Origin: DATDQA01 sp035292505
GTDB taxonomy: Bacteria; Bacteroidota; Bacteroidia; Chitinophagales; Saprospiraceae
Assembly (NCBI GenBank): GCA_035292505.1
Contig: DATDQA010000049.1
Location: 1-13,746 of the forward strand
DNA: 13,746 bases
Reading direction: 5' to 3'
In this document: in pieces, positions 1 through 6,314 of the stretch
Layout of the letters: each line of letters starts with the position of its first letter
How positions within the stretch are numbered: the stretch's first letter is position 1
Translations under genes and position numbers: made by a program
Notes under the pieces: generated by a model
The model's input: only the letters and a program-made list of their open reading frames with translations
What the model was told of the DNA's origin: nothing
The model's database searches: none

Positions 1-279
1 GGAGACAAAGTGTACTTCCATGTGACGAATCTGGAACAGGACTGGGATGTACCGCATGGCCTTGCAGTATTAGGGGCTACTACTGCTGAATTGCTGGTGA
101 TGCCGGGACAGACCGAAACGTTGCTCTATGAACCGAAAGTCCCGGGAGTCTTCCCCTTCTATTGTACTGACTTCTGTTCCGCATTGCACCAGGAAATGCA
201 GGGCTATATCAGGGTTTCTCCTGCTAACTCGAATGTTCCACTCAAGTGGTGGCTTGGAGAAGAGGAGCCCGAGATGTGA
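1..279 (+). CDS. nosZ: Nitrous oxide reductase NosZ, C-terminal CuA domain (5' partial)
   Basis: This is the last 92 residues of NosZ, the periplasmic copper enzyme that reduces N2O to N2. The reading frame is open from base 1, so the start lies outside the window. The visible part is the cupredoxin-like CuA electron-entry domain. All side-chain CuA ligands can be seen: His19 (in DVPHG), Cys55, Cys59, His63 and Met66 (fragment numbering), in the block FYCTDFCSALHQEMQGY. The residue between the two cysteines that supplies a backbone carbonyl to copper is Asp57; classical proteobacterial (clade I) enzymes have Trp there. That, together with the cluster content downstream, points to a clade II NosZ; this assignment is from memory of the family. 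The gene is followed by a terminator-like hairpin and then by nos accessory genes on the same strand. Identity is very secure; the catalytic CuZ domain cannot be assessed here. Confidence 0.96.
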   Translation, partial: GDKVYFHVTNLEQDWDVPHGLAVLGATTAELLVMPGQTETLLYEPKVPGVFPFYCTDFCSALHQEMQGYIRVSPANSNVPLKWWLGEEEPEM

Positions 280-322
280 TACGCGCGATCATTCTTACAA
301 TGCAATCCTTTTTTTATCATCG

Positions 323-349
323 AGATGGGAGCGCTGGGGGCTCCCATCT
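323..349 (+). terminator. Terminator or attenuator-like hairpin after nosZ
   Basis: A perfect 10-bp inverted repeat (AGATGGGAGC at 323-332 and GCTCCCATCT at 340-349) encloses a 7-nt loop and is followed by the T-rich stretch TTCTTTAT. It lies 44 bases after the nosZ stop and just before the start of the next nos gene. The form fits a Rho-independent terminator with a weak U tract, so it may only partly stop transcription, or may protect the 3' end of nosZ mRNA. The downstream tract is not a pure T run, so the strength of termination is uncertain. Confidence 0.6.
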
Positions 350-365
350 TCTTTATCAGACTCCG

Positions 366-944
366 ATGAAATCCCTTCCGCGCATCATCATGCTTCTTGC
401 CATCGCTGGACTCTTGACGCTGTTTCTGTTTCCCATGTGGAAAATCATTCTCTACGCTCCGCAATATCCCGACGGTGTGAAGATGCTGATCTGGATCAAT
501 AAAGTAGGTGGTGAAACCGCATCAACGATTCAAACCATTAATATCCTCAATCACTATGTAGGTATGAAGTTTATCGAACCCGATTCAATCCCTGAACTGA
601 AATACTTTCCAACGATCGTCTGGATCATGATCGGTCTGGGGTTAGTGACAGTACTCCTGAACAAATCATGGGGGTATGCCATATGGGGTATGATGATGAT
701 CATTCTTGCCGCACTGGCTGTCTATGATTTCTATTTATGGGAATATGAGTACGGACATTCACTGAGTGATACGGCTCCTATAAAGATTCCAGGTGCTTCA
801 TTTCAGCCTCCGTTGATTGGAACGAAACGCATTCTGAACTTCATCGCATACTCCTTTCCTGACACGGCTGGGTACCTTGGAGGACTTTCGATACCGCTTT
901 CATTTGTCGCGTTCTGGTTTTGTCGTAAAATAAAAAGAGGATGA
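366..944 (+). CDS. nos-cluster integral membrane protein, unnamed
   Basis: A 192-residue membrane protein lying between nosZ and nosL. Hydrophobic segments are visible at about residues 6-23, 81-98, 102-120 and 171-186, giving about four membrane passes. Between the first two is a probably extracytoplasmic loop of about 55 residues (APQYPDG, then INILNHYVGMK), and another before the last segment carries IPGASFQPPLIG. I chose the ATG at 366 rather than the in-frame GTG at 246. The earlier start would overlap the nosZ end and add 40 residues that read through the hairpin, whereas 366 gives a clean hydrophobic N-terminus. Its stop overlaps the nosL start (ATGA), so the two are probably translationally coupled. 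I recall similar proteins beside nosZ in Bacteroidota. The position also resembles that of the membrane protein NosB in other clade II clusters, but I cannot show homology. A role in NosZ maturation or electron delivery is inference only. Confidence 0.85.
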   Translation: MKSLPRIIMLLAIAGLLTLFLFPMWKIILYAPQYPDGVKMLIWINKVGGETASTIQTINILNHYVGMKFIEPDSIPELKYFPTIVWIMIGLGLVTVLLNKSWGYAIWGMMMIILAALAVYDFYLWEYEYGHSLSDTAPIKIPGASFQPPLIGTKRILNFIAYSFPDTAGYLGGLSIPLSFVAFWFCRKIKRG

Positions 945-1375
945 ATTACACAATTGCACTTTCAACCCTCGTTGTGTGCATCGTTTCAGCCTGCACACCG
1001 TCTCCACAGGAAATTCATTACGGAGAAGATGCCTGTCGCTTCTGCCTGATGACGATCGTGGATGAACGTCATGCGGCTGAGTTGGTGACCACCAAAGGAA
1101 AGGCTTACAAATTTGACGCCATCGAATGTTTGATGCAGGAGATGCAGGAAGCAGGGGACCAGGAATATGCGTACGTCCTCGTCAGTGATTATGATCATCC
1201 ACGTACTTTGATCGACGCGGAAACCGCTACATACCTGGTGAGTCCGTCCATACCAAGCCCGATGGGCGCGTTTCTCTCTGCCTTCAATACTGGTGATCGT
1301 GCGATAGCTGTGCAAAAAGAAAATGAGGGCCAGGTCTATGATTGGCAAAGTCTTCAAAAAGTCTTTCATCCATAA
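941..1375 (+). CDS. nosL: Copper chaperone lipoprotein NosL
   Basis: A 144-residue lipoprotein of the NosL family, which binds Cu(I) and hands it to the NosDFY machinery during assembly of the NosZ copper sites. It has a short signal peptide ending in a lipobox (VSAC, Cys18), predicting a lipid-anchored protein outside the inner membrane. The family metal motif CxxCxM is present as CRFCLM at residues 32-37, just after the mature N-terminus. The following stretch (ERHAAELVTTKGKAYKFDAIECL) is typical of the family. It starts inside the stop of the preceding membrane-protein gene (4-base ATGA overlap), so the two are coupled. Length is normal for the family. Confidence 0.93.
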   Translation: MNYTIALSTLVVCIVSACTPSPQEIHYGEDACRFCLMTIVDERHAAELVTTKGKAYKFDAIECLMQEMQEAGDQEYAYVLVSDYDHPRTLIDAETATYLVSPSIPSPMGAFLSAFNTGDRAIAVQKENEGQVYDWQSLQKVFHP

Positions 1376-1423
1376 TCAACACATGAAAAACCTTTTCTTT
1401 TCATCAATAAAATCATTCAAACT

Positions 1424-1987
1424 ATGAAACCGATCTTGTCCTTCACTCTTCTCGGAGTTCTGTGTCTGAGTGTTGCCTGTACACAACGGGAAAGTGCGAC
1501 TCAGTCATCTACGATTCCTTCCACGGCATCAGGTTCCGTAAAGGGTCAATCTGCGGTAAAGGATGATGTTTCTCAAAAGAACATCCTGCAAATTGCAGCC
1601 GGCTCACCCGATCATACGACTCTGGCTACTGCAGTTGTGGCTGCTTCCCTGGAGGATGTATTGTCAAATGCAGGACCCTTGACAGTTTTTGCACCGAACA
1701 ATGCAGCGTTTGCAAAATTGCCGGCAGGTACCGTTGAAAATCTGCTGAAGCCTGAGAATAAAAGCACCCTTGCGCGCATCATCAAACACCATGCTTCTCC
1801 GGGCAGTTTTAAGGCAGAAGACCTGAAGAACGACCAACAACTTTACCAGGCAACCGGGCATTATATCAAGGTGGAGCGCAAACCCGATGGTGTCTATGTT
1901 GGTGGTGCAAAAATCCTTGGTTCTGTCTTCGCATCAAATGGTATCGTGCACGTCGTCGATGCCGTCATCCTTCCACCGGAAAACTGA
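1424..1987 (+). CDS. FAS1 (fasciclin) domain lipoprotein in the nos cluster
   Basis: A 187-residue predicted lipoprotein: signal peptide, then SVAC with lipidated Cys19, then a Ser/Thr-rich linker (about 20-50), then one FAS1/fasciclin domain (about 53-184). The two conserved FAS1 blocks are visible: TVFAPNNAAF (87-96) and NGIVHVVDAVILP (172-184), with KHH at 121-123 near the usual central motif. FAS1 domains generally mediate adhesion or protein-protein contact and have no known catalytic role. The placement between nosL and nosD, on the same strand and with short gaps, suggests it belongs to the nos unit, perhaps as a periplasmic scaffold or docking partner of NosZ. That role is inference. 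Its start codon overlaps the stop of a 14-codon mini-ORF. Confidence 0.93.
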   Translation: MKPILSFTLLGVLCLSVACTQRESATQSSTIPSTASGSVKGQSAVKDDVSQKNILQIAAGSPDHTTLATAVVAASLEDVLSNAGPLTVFAPNNAAFAKLPAGTVENLLKPENKSTLARIIKHHASPGSFKAEDLKNDQQLYQATGHYIKVERKPDGVYVGGAKILGSVFASNGIVHVVDAVILPPEN

Positions 1988-2002
1988 TCCTTGATCTGAT
2001 TG

Positions 2003-3262
2003 ATGGACATCACACAATATCGTCACCTGGTGTGGATAGGATTTCTGCTCTTCCTGCACACTCACGGCCATACACATGAGATCCGCGTGTGCCCGACTTG
2101 TCCTGTGCCATCTCTCACCATTGCTCTCGAACAAGCTGTTGACGGTGACCATATTCTGGTGCAGGCTGGAGTCTATACTGAAAAGACGATCGAGGTCAAT
2201 AAATCCGTTACGATCGAAGGGACAGACTATCCTATCATTGATGGCTCAAACAACAACGAACTTCTTCATGTGACTGCTGATCACGTCACCATCAAAGGGC
2301 TGCATCTCCGTAATGTCGGCACCAGCTATACAGAAGACAGAGCAGGAATCAGAATAGATCATGCTGCGCATTTCCTCATCGAAAACAACAAGCTGGAGGA
2401 TGCTTTCTTTGCGATTTATCTCGCCTATGCAAAACATGGAGCTATCATCCGCAATGAAATCCGCGGTAATGCAGAGAATGAAGTCTCTTCCGGAAACGGC
2501 ATCCATCTCTGGTATTGCAAGCACATTCGTATTGAAAAAAACACCGTGACCGGCCATCGCGACGGTATCTACTTTGAGTTTGCCGATAGTTGCCAGATCC
2601 GGGAAAACCTGAGTATAAGAAATCTCCGCTATGGCCTGCACTTTATGTTTTCGAATGATGATGTGTATTCTGCCAATACTTTCAGTGAAAATGGATCGGG
2701 TGTCGCGGTGATGTTTTCGCGACGTATTGCGATGTATGACAATCTCTTTGAGAACAATTGGGGAAGTGCGTCCTATGGACTACTGCTCAAAGAAATCTAT
2801 GACACCGAAATACACAATAATCTCTTCGTGAGAAATACAATTGGTATTAACCTGGAAGGGGCTACCCGGATCCGGTATTATCATAACCAATTCGAAGGAA
2901 ATGGATGGGCACTGCGCATTTCCGGTGGATGTCTTGAGAATGCATTTTATCAAAACAACTTCCAGGGAAACACGTTCGATATCGGCATGCAGAGTTCTGC
3001 ATCGACCAATACATTCGATGACAACTATTGGAGTGAATACACTGGATACGATCTGGATCGAAACGGGACGGGCGACGTGCCTTACCGACCTGTGAAACTC
3101 TTTTCATACGTCATAAGTCGCACACCGGAGGCATTGGTATTACTGCGAAGTTGGTTTACAGATATCCTGAATTTTGCTGAGAAAATCACTCCGGTACTTA
3201 CTCCAGCTACTGTCATTGATAATAATCCCAGAATGGAACCGGTAATCATGAATGATAAATGA
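2003..3262 (+). CDS. nosD: Periplasmic copper-processing protein NosD
   Basis: A 419-residue NosD, the secreted right-handed beta-helix protein that works with the NosFY transporter to build the CuZ centre of NosZ. The N-terminus has a hydrophobic signal segment (about 9-18) followed by a His-rich patch (HTHGHTHE, His19/21/23/25) and CPTC (Cys30, Cys33). The body, about 35-340, is a series of 20-25-residue beta-helix turns of the CASH/PbH1 type, rich in N-x-I/F and G-I-x-L steps. The end (NYWSEYTGYDLDRNGTGD, then YRPV) is the usual NosD C-terminal signature. I use the ATG at 2003; a TTG directly before it is also in frame. There is no clear Shine-Dalgarno. The stop codon lies inside the first arm of an inverted repeat that separates nosD from nosF. 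Confidence 0.94.
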   Translation: MDITQYRHLVWIGFLLFLHTHGHTHEIRVCPTCPVPSLTIALEQAVDGDHILVQAGVYTEKTIEVNKSVTIEGTDYPIIDGSNNNELLHVTADHVTIKGLHLRNVGTSYTEDRAGIRIDHAAHFLIENNKLEDAFFAIYLAYAKHGAIIRNEIRGNAENEVSSGNGIHLWYCKHIRIEKNTVTGHRDGIYFEFADSCQIRENLSIRNLRYGLHFMFSNDDVYSANTFSENGSGVAVMFSRRIAMYDNLFENNWGSASYGLLLKEIYDTEIHNNLFVRNTIGINLEGATRIRYYHNQFEGNGWALRISGGCLENAFYQNNFQGNTFDIGMQSSASTNTFDDNYWSEYTGYDLDRNGTGDVPYRPVKLFSYVISRTPEALVLLRSWFTDILNFAEKITPVLTPATVIDNNPRMEPVIMNDK

Positions 3263-3403
3263 TGGGTGACGGGTGATGAATGATAAAATTAAGAGGATAT
3301 ACTCATGAAATAAATTGGCGAACATTAAAACATTAAACAATCATCCCTGCCCGCACCGAACGGCATGTTCGGGCGGACATCACTCATCATCCATCATCCA
3401 TCA
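3260..3403. repeat. Inverted-repeat intergenic element between nosD and nosF
   Basis: Two arms of 25 bases (3260-3284 and 3379-3403) match as inverted repeats at 21 of 25 positions. The arms are themselves built from TGATGG/TGATGA-like short units, read as ATCATCC on the other side. Just inside the right arm is a strong hairpin: CCGAAC (3356-3361), loop GGCAT, GTTCGG (3367-3372), extended by CCGC/GCGG across a one-base bulge. The remainder is AT-rich. The left arm contains the nosD stop codon and the right arm ends 3 bases before the nosF start. It could be a dispersed palindromic element, or a structured RNA tuning nosF translation. No transposase is present. Confidence 0.6.
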
Positions 3404-3406
3404 ACA

Positions 3407-4177
3407 ATGATCACGATCCACAACCTGATAAAGTCTTACGGTAAACTGGAGGTCCTCAGAGGGATTCATCTCGAGCTCAAAGAACCGGGGGTGACAGCGA
3501 TCCTGGGACCAAACGGCTCAGGAAAAACGACCTTGCTAAAGTGTCTCCTGGGTATGGTGATACCGCAGCATGGACAAATTATCTTTGACGGTCGCGATAT
3601 CCGAAACGACTGGCAGTATCGCCGGTACCTGAGCTATGCACCGCAGATTGCAAAGTTTCCTAACAACCTGACCATCCTTGAATTTCTGGAGATGATCAAA
3701 GACATCCGGGGTGTCTCCTCAACCGCTGAGCAACGCTACATACACCTTTTTGACCTGGCGTCACATCTCAAAATGAGATTGGGGACATTATCCGGAGGTA
3801 CAAAACAAAAAGTCAATCTTACTGCAGCTTTGATGTTTGATGCTCCATACCTGTTTCTGGATGAACCCATCGCCGGTCTTGATCCCGTCGCATTGATTCG
3901 CTTCAAGGATTTATTGAAGGAAGAGAAAGCCAAAGGAAAGCAGATCATCCTGACGACGCATATCATGAGTATTGTCGAAGATCTCGCCGATGAGATCCTG
4001 TTCATCCTGGATGGTAAAATCTATTTCCGTGGTACGTTGTCTGAATTATTAGAGAGATACCAGGAGCCAACGATTGAACGCGCGATAGCCAGAATTCTCA
4101 ATCCCGGTTTTCAAGACATCGATATCACACCTCAGCCGCGGGAAAATCTCACCTCTCAGCCTGAAATGTCCAACTAA
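3407..4177 (+). CDS. nosF: ABC transporter ATPase NosF
   Basis: A 256-residue cytoplasmic ABC ATPase that powers the NosDFY complex. All core motifs are seen in order: Walker A GPNGSGKT (34-41), Q-loop Gln80 (YAPQ), ABC signature LSGGTKQK (128-135), Walker B YLFLDEP (148-154) with Glu153, D-loop GLDP (157-160) and switch His185 (TTH). The LSGGTKQK form of the signature is typical of NosF. The frame is open further upstream (ATG at 3365), but that start would translate the inverted-repeat element. The ATG at 3407 puts MITIHNLIKSYG at the N-terminus, as expected for the family. The gene is followed 8 bases later by nosY. Confidence 0.94.
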   Translation: MITIHNLIKSYGKLEVLRGIHLELKEPGVTAILGPNGSGKTTLLKCLLGMVIPQHGQIIFDGRDIRNDWQYRRYLSYAPQIAKFPNNLTILEFLEMIKDIRGVSSTAEQRYIHLFDLASHLKMRLGTLSGGTKQKVNLTAALMFDAPYLFLDEPIAGLDPVALIRFKDLLKEEKAKGKQIILTTHIMSIVEDLADEILFILDGKIYFRGTLSELLERYQEPTIERAIARILNPGFQDIDITPQPRENLTSQPEMSN

Positions 4178-4185
4178 TTATAGAC

Positions 4186-4968
4186 ATGCAAAAAATCATT
4201 AAATACAGTTTCTTTGACCTCATCCGAAGCCGGTGGGCCTTATTCTACGGCATCTTCTTCTTACTTTTTACGGGCGTGCTTCTTGCCTTCAGCACTGACT
4301 TATCTAAGGTCATTATCAGCCTTATGAACGTCGTGCTGGTCCTTTGTCCTCTGATCGCGACGATGTTTGGCGCCATGTATTACTACAACACCAGTGAGTT
4401 CAGAGAACTTCTCCTCGCGCAGCCCATTCGGCGACGGTCAATATTCTGGGGACAATTTATCGGCTTATCCCTTTCTCTGACATTGAGTCTTCTGGTGGGT
4501 ATGGGGATTCCTTTTGTCGTATATGGAATTTTTGCCTCTGCCCAGATATGGAATTTTATCATCCTTATCGGTATTGGAATCGCACTCTCGATGATTTTTG
4601 CTGCCTTGGCGTATCTGATTGCAATGGTGAATACCAATCAAATCAGGGGTTTTGGGATTGCGATTCTTGTATGGTTGTTTTTTGCGTTGATCTATGACGG
4701 GATCTTTCTCATCCTGCTCAGCGTGTTTAGCGCATACCCCCTGGATTCCGCATCCCTGGCCGGTTCATTACTCAACCCTATTGATCTTGCGCGCATTCTC
4801 ATTCTCCTCAAGTTGGACATCTCTGCGCTGATGGGTTACACAAGTGCTGTATTCAACAAATTTTTCGGCACCGTTTCAGGAATGTTGATCTCGGCGATTG
4901 TACTTGGGTTATGGATTGTGATTCCGGGGATATTGATTCAGCGCGTGTCGGCACGGCGTGACTTTTGA
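4186..4968 (+). CDS. nosY: ABC-2 type permease NosY
   Basis: A 260-residue membrane subunit of the NosDFY ABC complex. Six hydrophobic segments can be traced at about 18-36, 43-66, 88-115, 122-148, 154-182 and 229-253. The cytoplasmic loop between TM2 and TM3 carries FRELLLAQPIRRRS (72-85), the coupling region that contacts NosF. The motif LNPIDLARI (196-204) before the last segment is characteristic of NosY proteins. It is the last gene of the visible nos cluster and is followed by a hairpin that could end the transcript. Identity rests on these motifs plus its position directly after nosF. Confidence 0.93.
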   Translation: MQKIIKYSFFDLIRSRWALFYGIFFLLFTGVLLAFSTDLSKVIISLMNVVLVLCPLIATMFGAMYYYNTSEFRELLLAQPIRRRSIFWGQFIGLSLSLTLSLLVGMGIPFVVYGIFASAQIWNFIILIGIGIALSMIFAALAYLIAMVNTNQIRGFGIAILVWLFFALIYDGIFLILLSVFSAYPLDSASLAGSLLNPIDLARILILLKLDISALMGYTSAVFNKFFGTVSGMLISAIVLGLWIVIPGILIQRVSARRDF

Positions 4969-4987
4969 TATTCTTGACTCTCACCTT

Positions 4988-5010
4988 ATCCGAAGGTTGA
5001 CGCTTCGGAT
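4988..5010 (+). terminator. Possible terminator hairpin after nosY
   Basis: A perfect 8-bp inverted repeat (ATCCGAAG at 4988-4995, CTTCGGAT at 5003-5010) with a 7-nt loop starts 19 bases after the nosY stop. There is no clean U tract after it (TAGCTATTGC follows), so it may be a transcript-end stabiliser rather than an intrinsic terminator. Confidence 0.45.
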
Positions 5011-5045
5011 TAGCTATTGCTGCTCTTTGTCTGAAACCACAAACC

Positions 5046-5059
5046 TCGCAAGTTTGCGA
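5046..5059. repeat. Short palindrome in the nosY-downstream intergenic region
   Basis: TCGCAA and TTGCGA form a 6-bp inverted repeat with a 2-base centre, embedded in AAACCTCGCAAGTTTGCGAC. It resembles the CCTCGCAA-type palindromes that recur between genes in many Bacteroidota genomes (from memory; one copy here). The rest of 4969-5228 shows no convincing ORF and no clear consensus promoter. A T9 tract lies at 5144-5152, and TATATTTC at 5100-5107 is one base off the -7 box but lacks a matching -33 box. Confidence 0.35.
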
Positions 5060-5228
5060 CTTATGACAATGTTCCAGAGGGCAATATCGAAATCATAACT
5101 ATATTTCCCGTGTAATTGCATTCATCTATTAATGTGATTACTATTTTTTTTTGCAAGACACACTCCGACGCTTCCCTATGACAGCTCTCCCGCCTCCATC
5201 CTATACTTCACTCTGACAAACTCTGACT

Positions 5229-6275
5229 ATGAATACTTACCCTATCAGTCTTAACACATTTCTGATCACGCTCGTATTGATTATCACTCTTCTGGGTGTA
5301 TGGGAATATGCCGCTCGCCGAATGGGCTATGAGCCCTGGCTCGATGATGATAAACACCTCTGGGCAGAGCAAAGAGCCAAGGCAGAGAAGACCGGCCCCG
5401 AAGATGTCGTCTTGACTGGTTCCTCAAGAGTACTCTTCGACATTCAGCTGGATGAGTGGGAGCAAGAGACAGGACGACGACCCATCATGCTGGCATTGCC
5501 CGGCAGCAGTCCATTACCGGTAGTGAAGGATATTGTCGAGAGGAGCACCTTCGCCGGGACGATGATCATTGGTGTCACACCACCGTTGTATTTCAGTCCA
5601 CCAATGGATACGCCATCCCCATGGCATCGGGCAATGGAGCAAGTCAATCACTATCACAAGAGGACCCTCGCAGAGCGATTTGGTCACTGGCTTTCACTTC
5701 CCTTGCAACGTACGTTCGCTTTTCTGAGAAACGAAGGCGATACATTCTATAATGATCTCGATCTCGCAACTCTCGTCAAGCGCGTACACATGAAGCATCG
5801 GGTGTTAGATCATCCGCCTTTCCCTTGCTTCGGAAATGTAGACAGGGACCGCAATATGACCATGATAGATCGCACGGTGACGGATACTGCCTATGCTAAT
5901 ATGATCAAACGCGTCTGGGGATTCTTTGGTCAACAACGACCATCGGCGACACCTGAACAAATAGAACAATTGCGCGCCGCGATTTTAGGCATGAGCGCAG
6001 GACTTGTAAAACAGTTTGAGGCACGGGGAGGTAAGGTGATCTTCGTGCGCTGCCCGTCGCAAGGACCTTTCTTTGCCGGAGAAAACATGGGGATGCCAAG
6101 AGCAACATACTGGGATGAACTCCTGAAAGCGACCGGATGCCCCGGGTATTATTTTGAAGACTATGAGTTCATGAATAAATACACCCTCCCGGAATGGTCG
6201 CATCTGAGCGCACCTGATGCAAAAACGTTTACGCGCGATCTGGTCCGACAGATGAAACAAGATGGGGTATTGTAG
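5229..6275 (+). CDS. SGNH-like membrane-anchored protein paired with MBOAT acyltransferase
   Basis: A 348-residue protein with one N-terminal membrane anchor (about 8-25) and a large, probably extracytoplasmic domain. Two blocks suggest an SGNH-hydrolase/acyltransferase fold of the kind found beside MBOAT proteins (AlgX, AlgJ and DltD-like partners). The first is VVLTGSSRV near residues 60-68, where Ser66 occupies the GDS serine position. The second is EWSHLSAPDA, with Glu322 and His325 where the family usually has DxxH. A second PGSSP motif occurs at 92-96. The gene precedes an AlgI-like MBOAT gene by 39 bases, so the two are probably cotranscribed. In such pairs the MBOAT protein moves an acyl group across the membrane and the SGNH partner places it on an exported glycan. 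The substrate cannot be told from the sequence, and catalytic activity is inferred from two motifs only. Confidence 0.8.
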   Translation: MNTYPISLNTFLITLVLIITLLGVWEYAARRMGYEPWLDDDKHLWAEQRAKAEKTGPEDVVLTGSSRVLFDIQLDEWEQETGRRPIMLALPGSSPLPVVKDIVERSTFAGTMIIGVTPPLYFSPPMDTPSPWHRAMEQVNHYHKRTLAERFGHWLSLPLQRTFAFLRNEGDTFYNDLDLATLVKRVHMKHRVLDHPPFPCFGNVDRDRNMTMIDRTVTDTAYANMIKRVWGFFGQQRPSATPEQIEQLRAAILGMSAGLVKQFEARGGKVIFVRCPSQGPFFAGENMGMPRATYWDELLKATGCPGYYFEDYEFMNKYTLPEWSHLSAPDAKTFTRDLVRQMKQDGVL

Positions 6276-6314
6276 CTTCTAAATTGAGATCACCTTCTTC
6301 CTAATACACACACT

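Noticed and set aside
246..365. N-terminal extension of the nos membrane protein from a GTG at 246
   Set aside because: It overlaps the end of nosZ, reads through the hairpin, and gives a non-family-like sequence; the ATG at 366 begins a normal hydrophobic N-terminus.
1383..1404. AT-only inverted repeat ATGAAAA/TTTTCAT before the FAS1 gene
   Set aside because: Seven A/T-rich pairs with an 8-base loop would be very unstable; no reason to call a terminator.
3365..3406. Earlier ATG start for nosF
   Set aside because: It would translate the inverted-repeat spacer into residues absent from ABC ATPases; the ATG at 3407 fits the family.
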